64,000 nt of DNA from Tritrichomonas foetus (taxonomy: Eukaryota > Parabasalia > Tritrichomonadida > Tritrichomonadidae), in assembly GCA_001839685.1 (NCBI GenBank), contig MLAK01000736.1, positions 2,733-66,732 of the forward strand. Direction: 5' to 3'. Each line of letters opens with the position of its first letter. Position 1 is the stretch's first letter. Made by a program: the position numbers and the translations under genes. Of this stretch, positions 19,491-28,392 are shown piece by piece. The notes under the pieces are model-generated. The model ran no database searches. It saw nothing but the letters and a program-made list of their open reading frames with translations, and was not told the DNA's origin.

Positions 19491-19608
19491 TATACCTCTG
19501 CATTACGACCAAACTTGAAAAATGTTACTCCCAAATTTGATCAATTCTAAAGGTAAATTTGAATTCCTGGCATAACTTTTAATCACAATGCAGAGGTATA
19601 AAATGAAG
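19479..19608. repeat. 14-bp perfect inverted repeat with flanking direct repeat
   Basis: TATACCTCTGCATT at 19491-19504 is the exact reverse complement of 19587-19600, with an 82-bp loop. TATAAAATGAAG occurs in direct orientation at 19479-19490 and 19597-19608, so each arm abuts or overlaps a copy. This could be a small terminal-inverted-repeat element or a hairpin. No ORF is inside. Confidence 0.75.
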
Positions 19609-20299
19609 GCTTGCTATAGAGCATTCATTCATTTTTGTAGGTATGAAACTGTTCTGATATTAAATTCATTTCATTATGTAATTTTGCGATTCATTAAAAA
19701 GTGTATAATAGAACTATGTTTGCTTTTTAGTTTTTTTACTTAAAATGTTTAGGTCTTTGGGTTAAAAATTTATGACTATCTGCTTCATCTTCATTCATTA
19801 ATTAATTCGCCAAAAATTAATACATAAATTTACTAAAGGAAGCATGAGTATACTCTTACAGTGATACGTCAAGCTCGTAAAAATATACAGAGATATTACA
19901 TTGTGAATATTTATTTTTTCAAATCCTTTCTCTTTCTATAAGGAATCATGCAATATTTATCTAATGCTCACGATTTAGATGATCATGTCAAATTATTATG
20001 CTCTTTTTCACCGGCGGGAAACGGTTTTGGATCTCCATTCTGGACTAAAAATTGACAATGAAACGATTTACTGGCTATAGAAGGGTTGAATACTTCTCCG
20101 ACATACTTTTTTTGCCAATAACATTATTTTCACAAGAATTTAATGAATTCTTTTTCGAGTAGGTGGTTCATTGTGACAAGGTTTAAGCACTTAACGACTC
20201 ATTTATTAATCAAAAAATTGTTTAGACTTATTTTTCACTCGTGATTCATGATTTATGAAACATTTGAATCTTAATGTTTATCCATAGTTGATTTAAATT
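19609..20299. other. Intergenic region
   Basis: AT-rich. A 35-codon frame at 19948-20055 ends in GNGFGSPFWTKN, but no family is recognised and it is too short to support. Confidence 0.4.
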
Positions 20300-20367
20300 T
20301 TCTTTCCATTTCCATATTCTTTCCATTTCCATATTCTTTCCATTTACATATTCTTTCCATTTACATA
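20300..20367. repeat. 17-bp tandem repeat, four copies
   Basis: Four 17-bp units of the form TTCTTTCCATTTCCATA occupy 20300-20316, 20317-20333, 20334-20350 and 20351-20367. The first two have TTTCC where the last two have TTTAC. It lies in the 3' flank of the FCF2-like gene. Confidence 0.9.
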
Positions 20368-20644
20368 ATCTTTGTATATAGGTATTGATATCATCATCAA
20401 CACAGGTTTTATCAGAGAATCATGATATACTCTGAGTCAAAATGTAGCCACATTATTCACTCTTCACTCTTCAATTTCCATTTCATTTTTTAGCCATCAA
20501 ATGATTATTTTCCCTTTTCTCTAAATGTTTTCATAAGCAGCTGCACCAATGAAAAAAAGAATGTATTCTGAAAAGAAGCATGGAAAAAAATATTTTTTAG
20601 TTTGAGATACATTCTTGTTTATAAAATAAAACACACATTTGAGA

Positions 20645-21172
20645 TCACCTCCTCCCATTCCGCTTCTTTTCGAGTTTTTGATAATTCTTCTCGAGGAAGC
20701 TGCGAAATTCTGTATCTTTTGCGAGTGACTCTGCAATTGTTGGTGCACGGAGCTTCTTGCTGAGACGTCCTTTTTGGCCTTCGATTGGATTTTCGCTGAT
20801 TGTTCCAAATTGGACAAAATCTGGATATTCTTCTGGAAGTTCGACCGAATTCGCACCACCTGGCCCAAGGACAGACCGCATGCGGATGAGTTGCCAGTCT
20901 CGTTTCATTTCTTCTGTCCATTCTGTCTTTGGAATATTGTACCAATTGTCGCCGGATGTTTCGAGTTTCTTTACTTTTGTAACAGGCTTCATTTTCAGCG
21001 GATCGACTTCCGCCTTCTCCATTGCACTATCTACGCGCTTTTTCGTGGAATCTTCGAGGGCATCACCAAATTCGAAATCTCTGTTTTTCTCAGTGAGTGC
21101 ATCTTTGGCTTCCATTTCTTTTTTTGGGTTTTCGTTTTTCACTTCGGCGATGAGAGCGTCCCAATCAGACAT
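20645..21172 (-). CDS. FCF2-like pre-rRNA processing protein
   Basis: 175 aa from the ATG at 21172 (MSDWDALIAEV). The frame extends to 21337 only through a TTG, so the shorter form is preferred. Fcf2 (human DNTTIP2/TDIF2) is a nucleolar component of the small-subunit processome, needed for early 18S rRNA cleavages. The Fcf2 domain spans about residues 75-165: DNWYNIPKTEWTEEMKRDW, then IRMRSVLGPGG, then FVQFGTISENP, and a C-terminal basic segment with FRSFLEKNYQKLEKKRNGRR. The N-terminal half is charged and probably disordered. A decayed partial copy lies at 10310-10420. The protein is near yeast Fcf2 size (217 aa) and lacks the long N-terminus of the human one. Confidence 0.88.
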   Translation of the reverse strand: MSDWDALIAEVKNENPKKEMEAKDALTEKNRDFEFGDALEDSTKKRVDSAMEKAEVDPLKMKPVTKVKKLETSGDNWYNIPKTEWTEEMKRDWQLIRMRSVLGPGGANSVELPEEYPDFVQFGTISENPIEGQKGRLSKKLRAPTIAESLAKDTEFRSFLEKNYQKLEKKRNGRR

Positions 21173-21553
21173 TTTTTGGATGATGTATGAAATTTTTCTG
21201 TGAGTTTTGCGGTTAGATTTGGTCATGTAAAATCTGGATTTTCCTTTCAAAAATGTAGTGATATGATTCCACGAGACATCAAACAACAAACTAATGAGAA
21301 AATCACCAAATTCTGGTTCATGATTGTTGGATGTCAAGGTGAATGGTAAATATTGAATACTTTTTGAACATATAATTTATTTTCATTCAAATATAAATTC
21401 AATTATTATTTGCATTTAACTAATTATAACTATATTTATATGAATTGCAATTTATAGACCAATATTTGCGAATGAAAATTTCGATGAAAATATTTGAAAA
21501 TTAAAATACTCAAAAAAAGATGTTTTTATACTCTATTTTTATATATTCTATAA
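21173..21553. other. Intergenic region, FCF2-like upstream and TTLL 3' flank
   Basis: The bases next to 21172 are open in the FCF2 frame but lack a suitable ATG near the domain. From about 21340 the sequence is very AT-rich with no gene. Confidence 0.5.
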
Positions 21554-23233
21554 TTAAACAAAAAAATCAAACATACTTTTTCGTGGTTGGATTGGCACTG
21601 ACTTGCATCTTTCTTTGGGTTTCTGATTTACAGTCTGTGATACATGAATTTCTGTTGTTATTAAATGGGTAAAATTTGAATTATTAGTTTTCCCATCAGC
21701 AACCAATCTTTCTTGTTCTTCATTATTAATCTTTTTTTCATTTTCTCTATATTTCATAATTTCCTCTTTGATTGGATTTATATGAGATGCATATACACCT
21801 AGCTTGGACTTAAATACTCTCAATTGTTTTTCTGAGTCCATTTTTATCCATTGGTAAAAAACTATATCTTCATAACACATAGTTTTACCAAAACATTCTT
21901 TATAGTTATCAGCAGTTTCATGTAAAGGATATATTAATCTAAATCCACTAGGAGCGTTTTGCTCATCAATATATTCTCTAATTATCACAAAATCGGCAAA
22001 CACCGGGTCATCCCATGGATTAATTCTTCCATTTTCAATAGCTTTTCTTCTTTCAGGAGTGATTGATTCACTATAATGTTGATTGAAAATATCAAGACTA
22101 ATATATGGATTGTATTGTTTTATCTCCCTCATATCTGGTTTCACTATTTTAGCTAATCTCAAAACATCTAAATTAACTGGGAATTTTATAGATTGATCAA
22201 GCTCGGAATCTGCACCACTTAATGAAGGAGAAATATTAACTTCCATCAGATAAGCATGAAGATTTTGATCAAATAATATATCAAACCCATATAACTCATA
22301 TGACATTGTTCTATGTGATTCATATCTTCTTTGAATTGGCCTTAAAAGATTTGAACTAGATATTAAAGTGGCAATACATATTCGTTCAATATCTTTCATC
22401 ATTTTTTCAGTGTCACAATGCCGTTCATTTTTAAGATATTCCATAAGAAAGTCTAAAGACCATTTTGAATCAGAAATTTCTTCATTCTGACCATTGCTAC
22501 ATCTATTGAAATTTAAATCTTCTTTATTTAAAGAAAAGTTGGTTAAATGTGCTCGAGAATCATCATATGAGCCATGCTCATTGTATTTATGAGTACAGAA
22601 TTTAGCAAGTCCATTTTTATGAATATATACACGCAATGGCATAATACTTGGAACAAAAACATAAATACGAATGTCAAACTTTCGTTCTCCAATAATTAAA
22701 GGTTTTGAAATATATTCTTGTACAAGGAGTCCTTCTTCATCTGGAGGAAGTGTGTCAGATTGATATAATTTAATGCCACGACCGCGAGACATAGCAGGTG
22801 GTTTAATGATCCATATTTTATGATTCATCCATGCATTGACAAGTGTGTTGAAATCATCATATAATAAATATGATTCTGGATAAAAATCAACATTAAAACC
22901 ATTTTCTTTTAGCTCTCTCATTCGTTTATGAAGTTCATCTTTTCGTCCAATAAAATAAGCACCAACAAAATGGTTAATCTTTTGGTAAGACTTAACCTGC
23001 CGATATTGTTCAGGTTCTAATTGTCTCCCCCATGATACTATCCAGTTTTCACCTGTAGTTAAATGAAGACCACAATGAAAAAACGCTTCTCGAGTTAAAG
23101 AAGTAATAACTTTGTGCTCAACATGGTAATAAAGCTTATTTTTATAAGAAGTCCTCGGTTCATTTTCTAAAGGTATTTTGAGATAAGAAAAAGGTAAAGG
23201 CATTGCTGCAAAAAATTGACTAATTTGCTGCAT
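21554..23233 (-). CDS. Tubulin tyrosine ligase-like polyglutamylase, TTLL4/5-like
   Basis: 559 aa. It adds glutamate side chains to tubulin or related proteins. The TTL domain spans about residues 70-380. Landmarks in order are KINHFVGAYFIGRKDELHKR, WIIKPPAMSRGRGIKLY (ATP-binding lysine and Arg), LLVQEYISKPLIIGERKFDIRIYVFV, AHLTNFSLNK, YELYGFDILFDQNLHAYLME and VNISPSL (Mg-binding Glu/Asn). All the catalytic elements are present. The order and spacing match TTLL4-type glutamylases best. About 180 further residues follow without clear homology. In trichomonads the flagella, axostyle and pelta are rich in modified microtubules, so these are likely targets. Confidence 0.92.
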   Translation of the reverse strand: MQQISQFFAAMPLPFSYLKIPLENEPRTSYKNKLYYHVEHKVITSLTREAFFHCGLHLTTGENWIVSWGRQLEPEQYRQVKSYQKINHFVGAYFIGRKDELHKRMRELKENGFNVDFYPESYLLYDDFNTLVNAWMNHKIWIIKPPAMSRGRGIKLYQSDTLPPDEEGLLVQEYISKPLIIGERKFDIRIYVFVPSIMPLRVYIHKNGLAKFCTHKYNEHGSYDDSRAHLTNFSLNKEDLNFNRCSNGQNEEISDSKWSLDFLMEYLKNERHCDTEKMMKDIERICIATLISSSNLLRPIQRRYESHRTMSYELYGFDILFDQNLHAYLMEVNISPSLSGADSELDQSIKFPVNLDVLRLAKIVKPDMREIKQYNPYISLDIFNQHYSESITPERRKAIENGRINPWDDPVFADFVIIREYIDEQNAPSGFRLIYPLHETADNYKECFGKTMCYEDIVFYQWIKMDSEKQLRVFKSKLGVYASHINPIKEEIMKYRENEKKINNEEQERLVADGKTNNSNFTHLITTEIHVSQTVNQKPKERCKSVPIQPRKSMFDFFV

Positions 23234-23569
23234 TTTTAAAGCGAAATTTGTTTATTAAACGTTCTTGATCATCGGAAGTAACTTTTTCTATATAATAATT
23301 TTATCTTTGCAAATTTTTAATCTCTCACCTGTTTTTGGTGTAGTGGACATTTCTATGAAAAAAGTTATCCGATTTCTAATTGGAAAACAAAAAATTGTAG
23401 GGTATTAATTTTAGGCAGTTTCCCATTAACTTGTAAAATGGTTTATATTTTAAATGATATGAATGTCGTTAATATTGCCGATTCCATTTTTATTTATCAA
23501 AAACATGATCTGAGAATATAATTGATTTTCTAAATAAACATTCATTTACTAAAAAATTCTATTCAAATT
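23234..23569. other. Intergenic region
   Basis: Promoter side of the TTLL gene and 3' flank of SYF1. AT-rich, with no gene and no clear initiator. Confidence 0.5.
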
Positions 23570-25957
23570 TCATTTCTTTGAAGTTAATAAAGATCGATTT
23601 CGTTTTGCAAATCTCTCTATTGCAGTAAAGCTACCACCATCATAAATTGTTTCAGGAATCTTAACTTCTGCATTCAAAACTTCTCTTGTTGCTTCAACAT
23701 CATTCAATTCTTCATCTTCATCTTTCGACACAATACCTTTTCCTTCCTGCGCAAGTCCAACATGAATTGTTCTGTTGAATCTTGCCACAGCTACATTTTT
23801 CTGTGAAAGCATTTCTTTATACGTTTGTTTAGTACCATGTTTCTTTTCAAACTCTTCATATTCATCCCAATAGTGTGCAAATGTATCCGGTTCCGCAAAT
23901 TGTCCACCATGGATATAAATGGTTCTTGCTCGTTCATATTCAGTCAGTTTAGTTTCAAGTGCTGCGTAACGAAGGCACCATTCTGAGCATCTTCGATCTC
24001 CAGCGAATTGAGAAACAGCATATTCATATACTTCTCTTGCTTTTGCAACACCATACAGCCTGCAAGCAGCAGCCACCCAAACGTGAATGACTTCATCAGA
24101 TTTACAAATATCTGAAGCACGTCTATAAATTTCCATAGCACGTCTCATCATTCCAAAATCTTCTTCGAATTTGGCATAAAGTATGAAAATTGCTTGTGCC
24201 TCTTTAGGTGGGGCTTCATTTAAGGCATCTTCAAATAAATCACGTGTTCGTTCTCGATGCTTACCACCATAAGTTGATACAAATTTATGCAAATAAAACA
24301 ACCAAAGTGCTGAACAATTCGGCCAGCCAACTTGGTTAATTCCACGTTCAAAAACACGAAACATTTCATCATAATGTTTAGAATCTTCAAGAAATTTTGC
24401 ATATGATAAAACATGACGCATAGTTACTGCTTTTGAAACCATACATTGTTCAAACAAGTATTTTATAGTTGATGGTGAACCAAAAGACCATTCTACATCA
24501 AGTGCAAGTGACCAAAGTTGAGATGACCCTGAACAACTGTTTGCTCGCTTATCGGAAACAGCACGACGTGCAATTTCAAGTGCATGTCCTTCATTACCAT
24601 TTGATAGTTCAAGTTCAATATAGTAACAATAAATACCAACTAAATCAGAAGATAAAAGAGATTCATCATTTAAAGCTGCTTCAAGAACAGCGAATGGAAT
24701 ATCAACTAATTTTGAAAGATTTGTCCATAAGTCGCAATACTTTCCTTGTATAGCTAAACGTGGTTCAACTGTTTCTATTGCTTCTTCCATCACTAAAAGT
24801 TGGCCCAATTGAGTTGTCATTGGTTCAAGTTGTTCCCATAAATTTTTTCTAGTTCTTGCTTCATAAGAATATTCTTTATCGAAATGTAAAGTTACTCTTT
24901 CTATCCAATTCATGACATTATTTTTATTGTGTCTTAATTTAGTGGAATTTAATAAAAGTGGTCTTCGATTTAGTAAATCATCTAGTTTTTGAAGATACAT
25001 GGAAAATTTATCAGATTTCATTGCAATTGAATATAAAAGATCAACTTCTCCTTGAAAAACTAAAGCGAAATCATGAGCTGTGATGGTTGAATTCATTGCA
25101 TCTTCAAAAGTCTGAATTGCATCAGCAAACAATCCAAGACGCGCAAAATGTTCTGCTATTAAAACCCAAACTCGGCCAGTTTCCACAACAAAACCCTTGC
25201 AGCCATCACGAAGAAGCTTCTCGGCATCTTCAATGTATGGATCAAGTCCAACAACTTCAGCCAGTTGTGTCCACCAGTAATACTTTGGCCTGTTGTTTAA
25301 AGACTGGAAATTTGGATCATTCAATAACATTTTTAAATAGAAGGCAGCACGGCGAGTTGATTTTTCTGCAATGAAAAACTCGCAGGCGTCTTCAATATGT
25401 TCTGGGTGCAATTTTAAGAAGCGACGATAGGCATCGTCTGTGGTTGCAACTGCATGCAGATCTCGAATAATATGGAGATAGGCTTCCCAGAGGCGGTCGT
25501 GCTGGGTGATGGGGAGAGATTGTAAAGCTCGATTAAAAGTTCGTCGTAAAAGTGAAAGTCGTTTTTGCTTGCCGAGAAAATTGAGATAATCGAGCCATAA
25601 TCGAGGACACGTCCACAGGTTATGTAGTGCTCGTTCGTATGTGCCGTTCGCCATTTGTATTGATAATTCGTCCTCGTTGAGAAATTGAATAACGTAAGAT
25701 GAACGAGTGTCGCAATAATCTGCCCATATTTTATATGAGCGAGGATATTGCTTGACTGCTCGATTGTAGTAAATCCAAAGTTGATCGATTTGTTTTGCAA
25801 GTTCTCGCTGGTCTGGAACGCCGTTTGGAAAATTCATATTGAGATAATGCTGCTTTTTGATGAGAATATATGAAAGCCATGTTCTTACGAGTGAAATACC
25901 GTTTATATTGCGTGTGAGCTGCTGTTCATATCCGATATCTTGAACAGCTAACTCCAT
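23570..25957 (-). CDS. SYF1: Spliceosomal HAT-repeat protein SYF1/XAB2
   Basis: 795 aa; human XAB2 and yeast Syf1 are about 855-860. It is a scaffold of the NineTeen complex in the active spliceosome. HAT repeats run through the whole chain. Segments matching XAB2 in order are RVWVLIAEHFARLGLFADAI, RRPLLLNSTKLRHN, FRVFERGINQVGWPNCSALW, FVSTYGGKHRERTRDLFEDA, LYAKFEEDFGMMRRAMEIYR and YWDEYEEFEKKHGTKQTYKE. The C-terminal acidic tail is short. Its presence agrees with a reduced but complete splicing apparatus in trichomonads, although no intron is evident in this window. It has a bidirectional candidate promoter with the next gene, 45-50 bases upstream. Confidence 0.93.
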   Translation of the reverse strand: MELAVQDIGYEQQLTRNINGISLVRTWLSYILIKKQHYLNMNFPNGVPDQRELAKQIDQLWIYYNRAVKQYPRSYKIWADYCDTRSSYVIQFLNEDELSIQMANGTYERALHNLWTCPRLWLDYLNFLGKQKRLSLLRRTFNRALQSLPITQHDRLWEAYLHIIRDLHAVATTDDAYRRFLKLHPEHIEDACEFFIAEKSTRRAAFYLKMLLNDPNFQSLNNRPKYYWWTQLAEVVGLDPYIEDAEKLLRDGCKGFVVETGRVWVLIAEHFARLGLFADAIQTFEDAMNSTITAHDFALVFQGEVDLLYSIAMKSDKFSMYLQKLDDLLNRRPLLLNSTKLRHNKNNVMNWIERVTLHFDKEYSYEARTRKNLWEQLEPMTTQLGQLLVMEEAIETVEPRLAIQGKYCDLWTNLSKLVDIPFAVLEAALNDESLLSSDLVGIYCYYIELELSNGNEGHALEIARRAVSDKRANSCSGSSQLWSLALDVEWSFGSPSTIKYLFEQCMVSKAVTMRHVLSYAKFLEDSKHYDEMFRVFERGINQVGWPNCSALWLFYLHKFVSTYGGKHRERTRDLFEDALNEAPPKEAQAIFILYAKFEEDFGMMRRAMEIYRRASDICKSDEVIHVWVAAACRLYGVAKAREVYEYAVSQFAGDRRCSEWCLRYAALETKLTEYERARTIYIHGGQFAEPDTFAHYWDEYEEFEKKHGTKQTYKEMLSQKNVAVARFNRTIHVGLAQEGKGIVSKDEDEELNDVEATREVLNAEVKIPETIYDGGSFTAIERFAKRNRSLLTSKK

Positions 25958-25992
25958 GTATTATATTCCTGATTCAAGATGAAAATAATTCA

Positions 25993-26007
25993 CCTTTCAT
26001 TTAATGA
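25993..26007. promoter_or_regulatory. Overlapping opposed initiators with an M5-like CCTTT
   Basis: CCTTT at 25993-25997 runs into TCATTT (plus Inr, 25997-26002), which overlaps a minus-strand TCATTA (26007-26002). The minus Inr would give SYF1 a 47-nt 5' UTR. The plus Inr points to the CFAP97D-like gene but would leave about 130 nt with two short upstream ATGs. Confidence 0.5.
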
Positions 26008-26127
26008 TTTGACGGTTGATCATGAATAATTTCGCCTTATTTTAAAAAGTTAACAAAATTTTGCTTATAATTTTTTCGGAATATATTTGGTTGATTATTG
26101 AATATATTAAAACATTTAGCGATTGAA

Positions 26128-26955
26128 ATGATACAGAATCAACTTTTCAAACGAATATTTAAATTTACAATGTATATGGAGCATCGTGACATGCCTGTGT
26201 CAAACAGGATATGTGCAAACGCGTCAAGAGAACGAGCATTTAAACGACACAAAGAAGCAATGCAAAATATCAAATCTTCAGTTAATACGTCCAAACCGAC
26301 AGTTCCTTCAAATATTGGACGGAACATGAAACGCATCGAAAATAACAAACAAAAGCAAGCGGAAATTGCACGCCACGATCAAAAATTAGCTCATGATATC
26401 GAATTAATTAATAAATCGCCATACGCTTCAAATAACAATGTAAACTACTCAATAAGACGCTCAAAAGTAACACTACGCCAAATAGAAGAACGCGAACGAA
26501 TTGACAGAGAAAATAGGCGTCTTGTTGATGCCATTCTATCGAGGCCGCCAATAATCAACCGTTTTGACATGCACGTTCATGCAGCAGATCACCTCTACCA
26601 AACAAAGCGCCTTTCAATTTACAAAAAAGCTCCTCCATCCCAACTCCCGCCAATGGAGCCATTGTCTGCAAGAGCGCCAACCAAGCCAGGTACTAAAATA
26701 AAAGAACCACAACAGAAGCAGCCACATAGTGCACGACCACTTTTCGTTACTGGGGATGACAGGCTCTGCAATAGTGATGTAGAAAATGAAATCCAAGACG
26801 AATTTGAGTGCCAGTCTCAACGTCAAAATGAAGATCAAATGGAAGCCAATCAAAAAAATGAATCTAATGATGAGCATAGTAATGATGAACCTATTGAACA
26901 TAATTTGCTGATGGAAAGGACTGATGCGATCACAAACGAGCTTCTCATCGAGTGA
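26128..26955 (+). CDS. CFAP97D1-like cilia/flagella-associated protein
   Basis: 275 aa from the ATG at 26128; ATGs at 26170, 26176 and 26191 are alternatives, and the longer frame to 26098 begins with TTG. The region around residues 65-170 (of the longest ATG form) matches the CFAP97 family. A basic block ends KRIENNKQKQAEIARHDQKL, then comes RQIEERERIDRENRRLVDAI and LSRPPIINRFDMHVHAADHL, then LYQTKRLSIYKK. This resembles the two I-x-x-E/R-N-x-x-L blocks followed by a RP-x-x-x-R motif seen in CFAP97D1 of sperm axonemes. The C-terminal 100 residues are Pro-rich, then Asp/Glu/Asn-rich and probably disordered. A flagellar role is inferred from the family. The similarity is short and coiled-coil-like, so confidence is moderate. 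Confidence 0.5.
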   Translation: MIQNQLFKRIFKFTMYMEHRDMPVSNRICANASRERAFKRHKEAMQNIKSSVNTSKPTVPSNIGRNMKRIENNKQKQAEIARHDQKLAHDIELINKSPYASNNNVNYSIRRSKVTLRQIEERERIDRENRRLVDAILSRPPIINRFDMHVHAADHLYQTKRLSIYKKAPPSQLPPMEPLSARAPTKPGTKIKEPQQKQPHSARPLFVTGDDRLCNSDVENEIQDEFECQSQRQNEDQMEANQKNESNDEHSNDEPIEHNLLMERTDAITNELLIE

Positions 26956-27270
26956 TTCTTCCTGAGTGTTTTCTGTTAATATGTTGGAAACAATAATTAA
27001 TAATATAGATATGAAATCAACATATACTATATTTATAGTAAAACGCGGTATTATGTTTTCCACAATGATTTTCTTTATTTGGTTGTGTTTTATCATCCTT
27101 CTATATATATGTATATTGTATATATAGAATTAACAAAGAGAAAATGTTGTTATCATGAATAATAATACCAAAAAAGAATATGAAAGTTATTACGTAATCA
27201 TTTATTTTCGAAACAAAATGGAAAATAAAACATATGAATTATCAAGTGTCTTCTATCGATATATACCGTC
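26956..27270. other. Intergenic region between convergent genes
   Basis: 3' flanks of the CFAP97D-like and kinase genes. It contains short TA-rich microsatellite sequence at about 27103-27127. No gene is seen. Confidence 0.5.
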
Positions 27271-28392
27271 CTAGCTTTTCAAAGGTGAGTGATAAAAGCT
27301 TCTTCTTGGACTATAATTATTCAATGAGTTTGATTTCTGCATGCTTTTTCTCCGAGGTGATAACTTCAGTAATTGTGGAGGTTCAATTGGTGATGAGATA
27401 TTCCTTGTTGTAGTTGAATTTATATTTTTGCCATTTGTGCTATCAGGACTATTTAAGTTAGTTTTATTCCCACAATTATAAGAAAAGTTAGGATTAGAAT
27501 TTCTCCTTTCATGTATGCAAATAGGCTTTTTCACTAGTTTTGGAAGTTGAGTATTACATGAATGTCTTGGTCTTGGACATACTGGAATCAGAAGTCTAAA
27601 ATCAGAACTACTTAGAATGTCTCTTGCGGAAGGTCGTTTATTTGGATCAATATTTAACATGGACTTAATCACATTTGAACATGATCGAGAAACATTTTTT
27701 GGAACAATATAAAATCCATCAACAATTTGTTTCATCATCTGTACCATGTTTGATATGTTCCAAGGATACTCTCCAGTAATAAGAACAAAGAAAACTACAC
27801 CAGCAGACCAAATATCACTTTTCATTGCAATATATGGCTCACTTCTGATGCATTCAGGAGCGGCATATAGAGGAGAGCCACAAAATGTATTTCTTAAACT
27901 ATCACCACAATTTGTACATAAACCAAAGTCAATAAGTTTTACTTGTCCTCCTTCACATATCATAATATTATCTGGTTTAATATCTCTATGTGCAATATTT
28001 CGATCATGCAAGTAAGATAAAGCCAACAAAAGTTGTTGAAATATTTTTGCTCCTTCACCTTCATTTAAAATCGGTTTTTCATCAATATATTGAGTTAAAG
28101 AAATTCCTTGACAATATTCTTGAAAAACATAATAATTTACGTTATCTTCATACATTTCATTAAATTGTACAATGTTAGGATGAAATGTATTTGATAAAGC
28201 ATCTATTTCTGCATGAAAGAATCTAATATCCTGCTCAAATTCTAAATTTGCTTTCGGAATAATCTTCACGCAACACTTTTCTTGATTTTCACGCAAAGCT
28301 AGTCGAACAGTGCCTGCTGCTCCATGACCTATTTCTTCAAGAATTGTGTAACCATTTACTAGAGATGGAATGCTTTCTTGATAATCATCCAT
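27271..28392 (-). CDS. Ser/Thr protein kinase, CAMK-like
   Basis: 373 aa. The kinase domain is at about residues 15-275. It has the glycine loop GHGAAG (22-27), the ATP-anchoring K43 in CVKI, αC Glu62, HRDIKPDN at 135-142, DFG at 155-157, YAAPE and SDIWSAGVVFFVLITGEYPW. All catalytic residues are present, so it should be active. The APE and DIWSAGV context and the GEYPW motif suit the CAMK/AMPK-like group, as in the large trichomonad CAMK family. The C-terminal 100 residues are Ser/Asn/Pro-rich with SPRRKS- and SPRRS-type basic-Ser motifs, possibly sites of regulation. The substrate is unknown. Confidence 0.93.
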   Translation of the reverse strand: MDDYQESIPSLVNGYTILEEIGHGAAGTVRLALRENQEKCCVKIIPKANLEFEQDIRFFHAEIDALSNTFHPNIVQFNEMYEDNVNYYVFQEYCQGISLTQYIDEKPILNEGEGAKIFQQLLLALSYLHDRNIAHRDIKPDNIMICEGGQVKLIDFGLCTNCGDSLRNTFCGSPLYAAPECIRSEPYIAMKSDIWSAGVVFFVLITGEYPWNISNMVQMMKQIVDGFYIVPKNVSRSCSNVIKSMLNIDPNKRPSARDILSSSDFRLLIPVCPRPRHSCNTQLPKLVKKPICIHERRNSNPNFSYNCGNKTNLNSPDSTNGKNINSTTTRNISSPIEPPQLLKLSPRRKSMQKSNSLNNYSPRRSFYHSPLKS

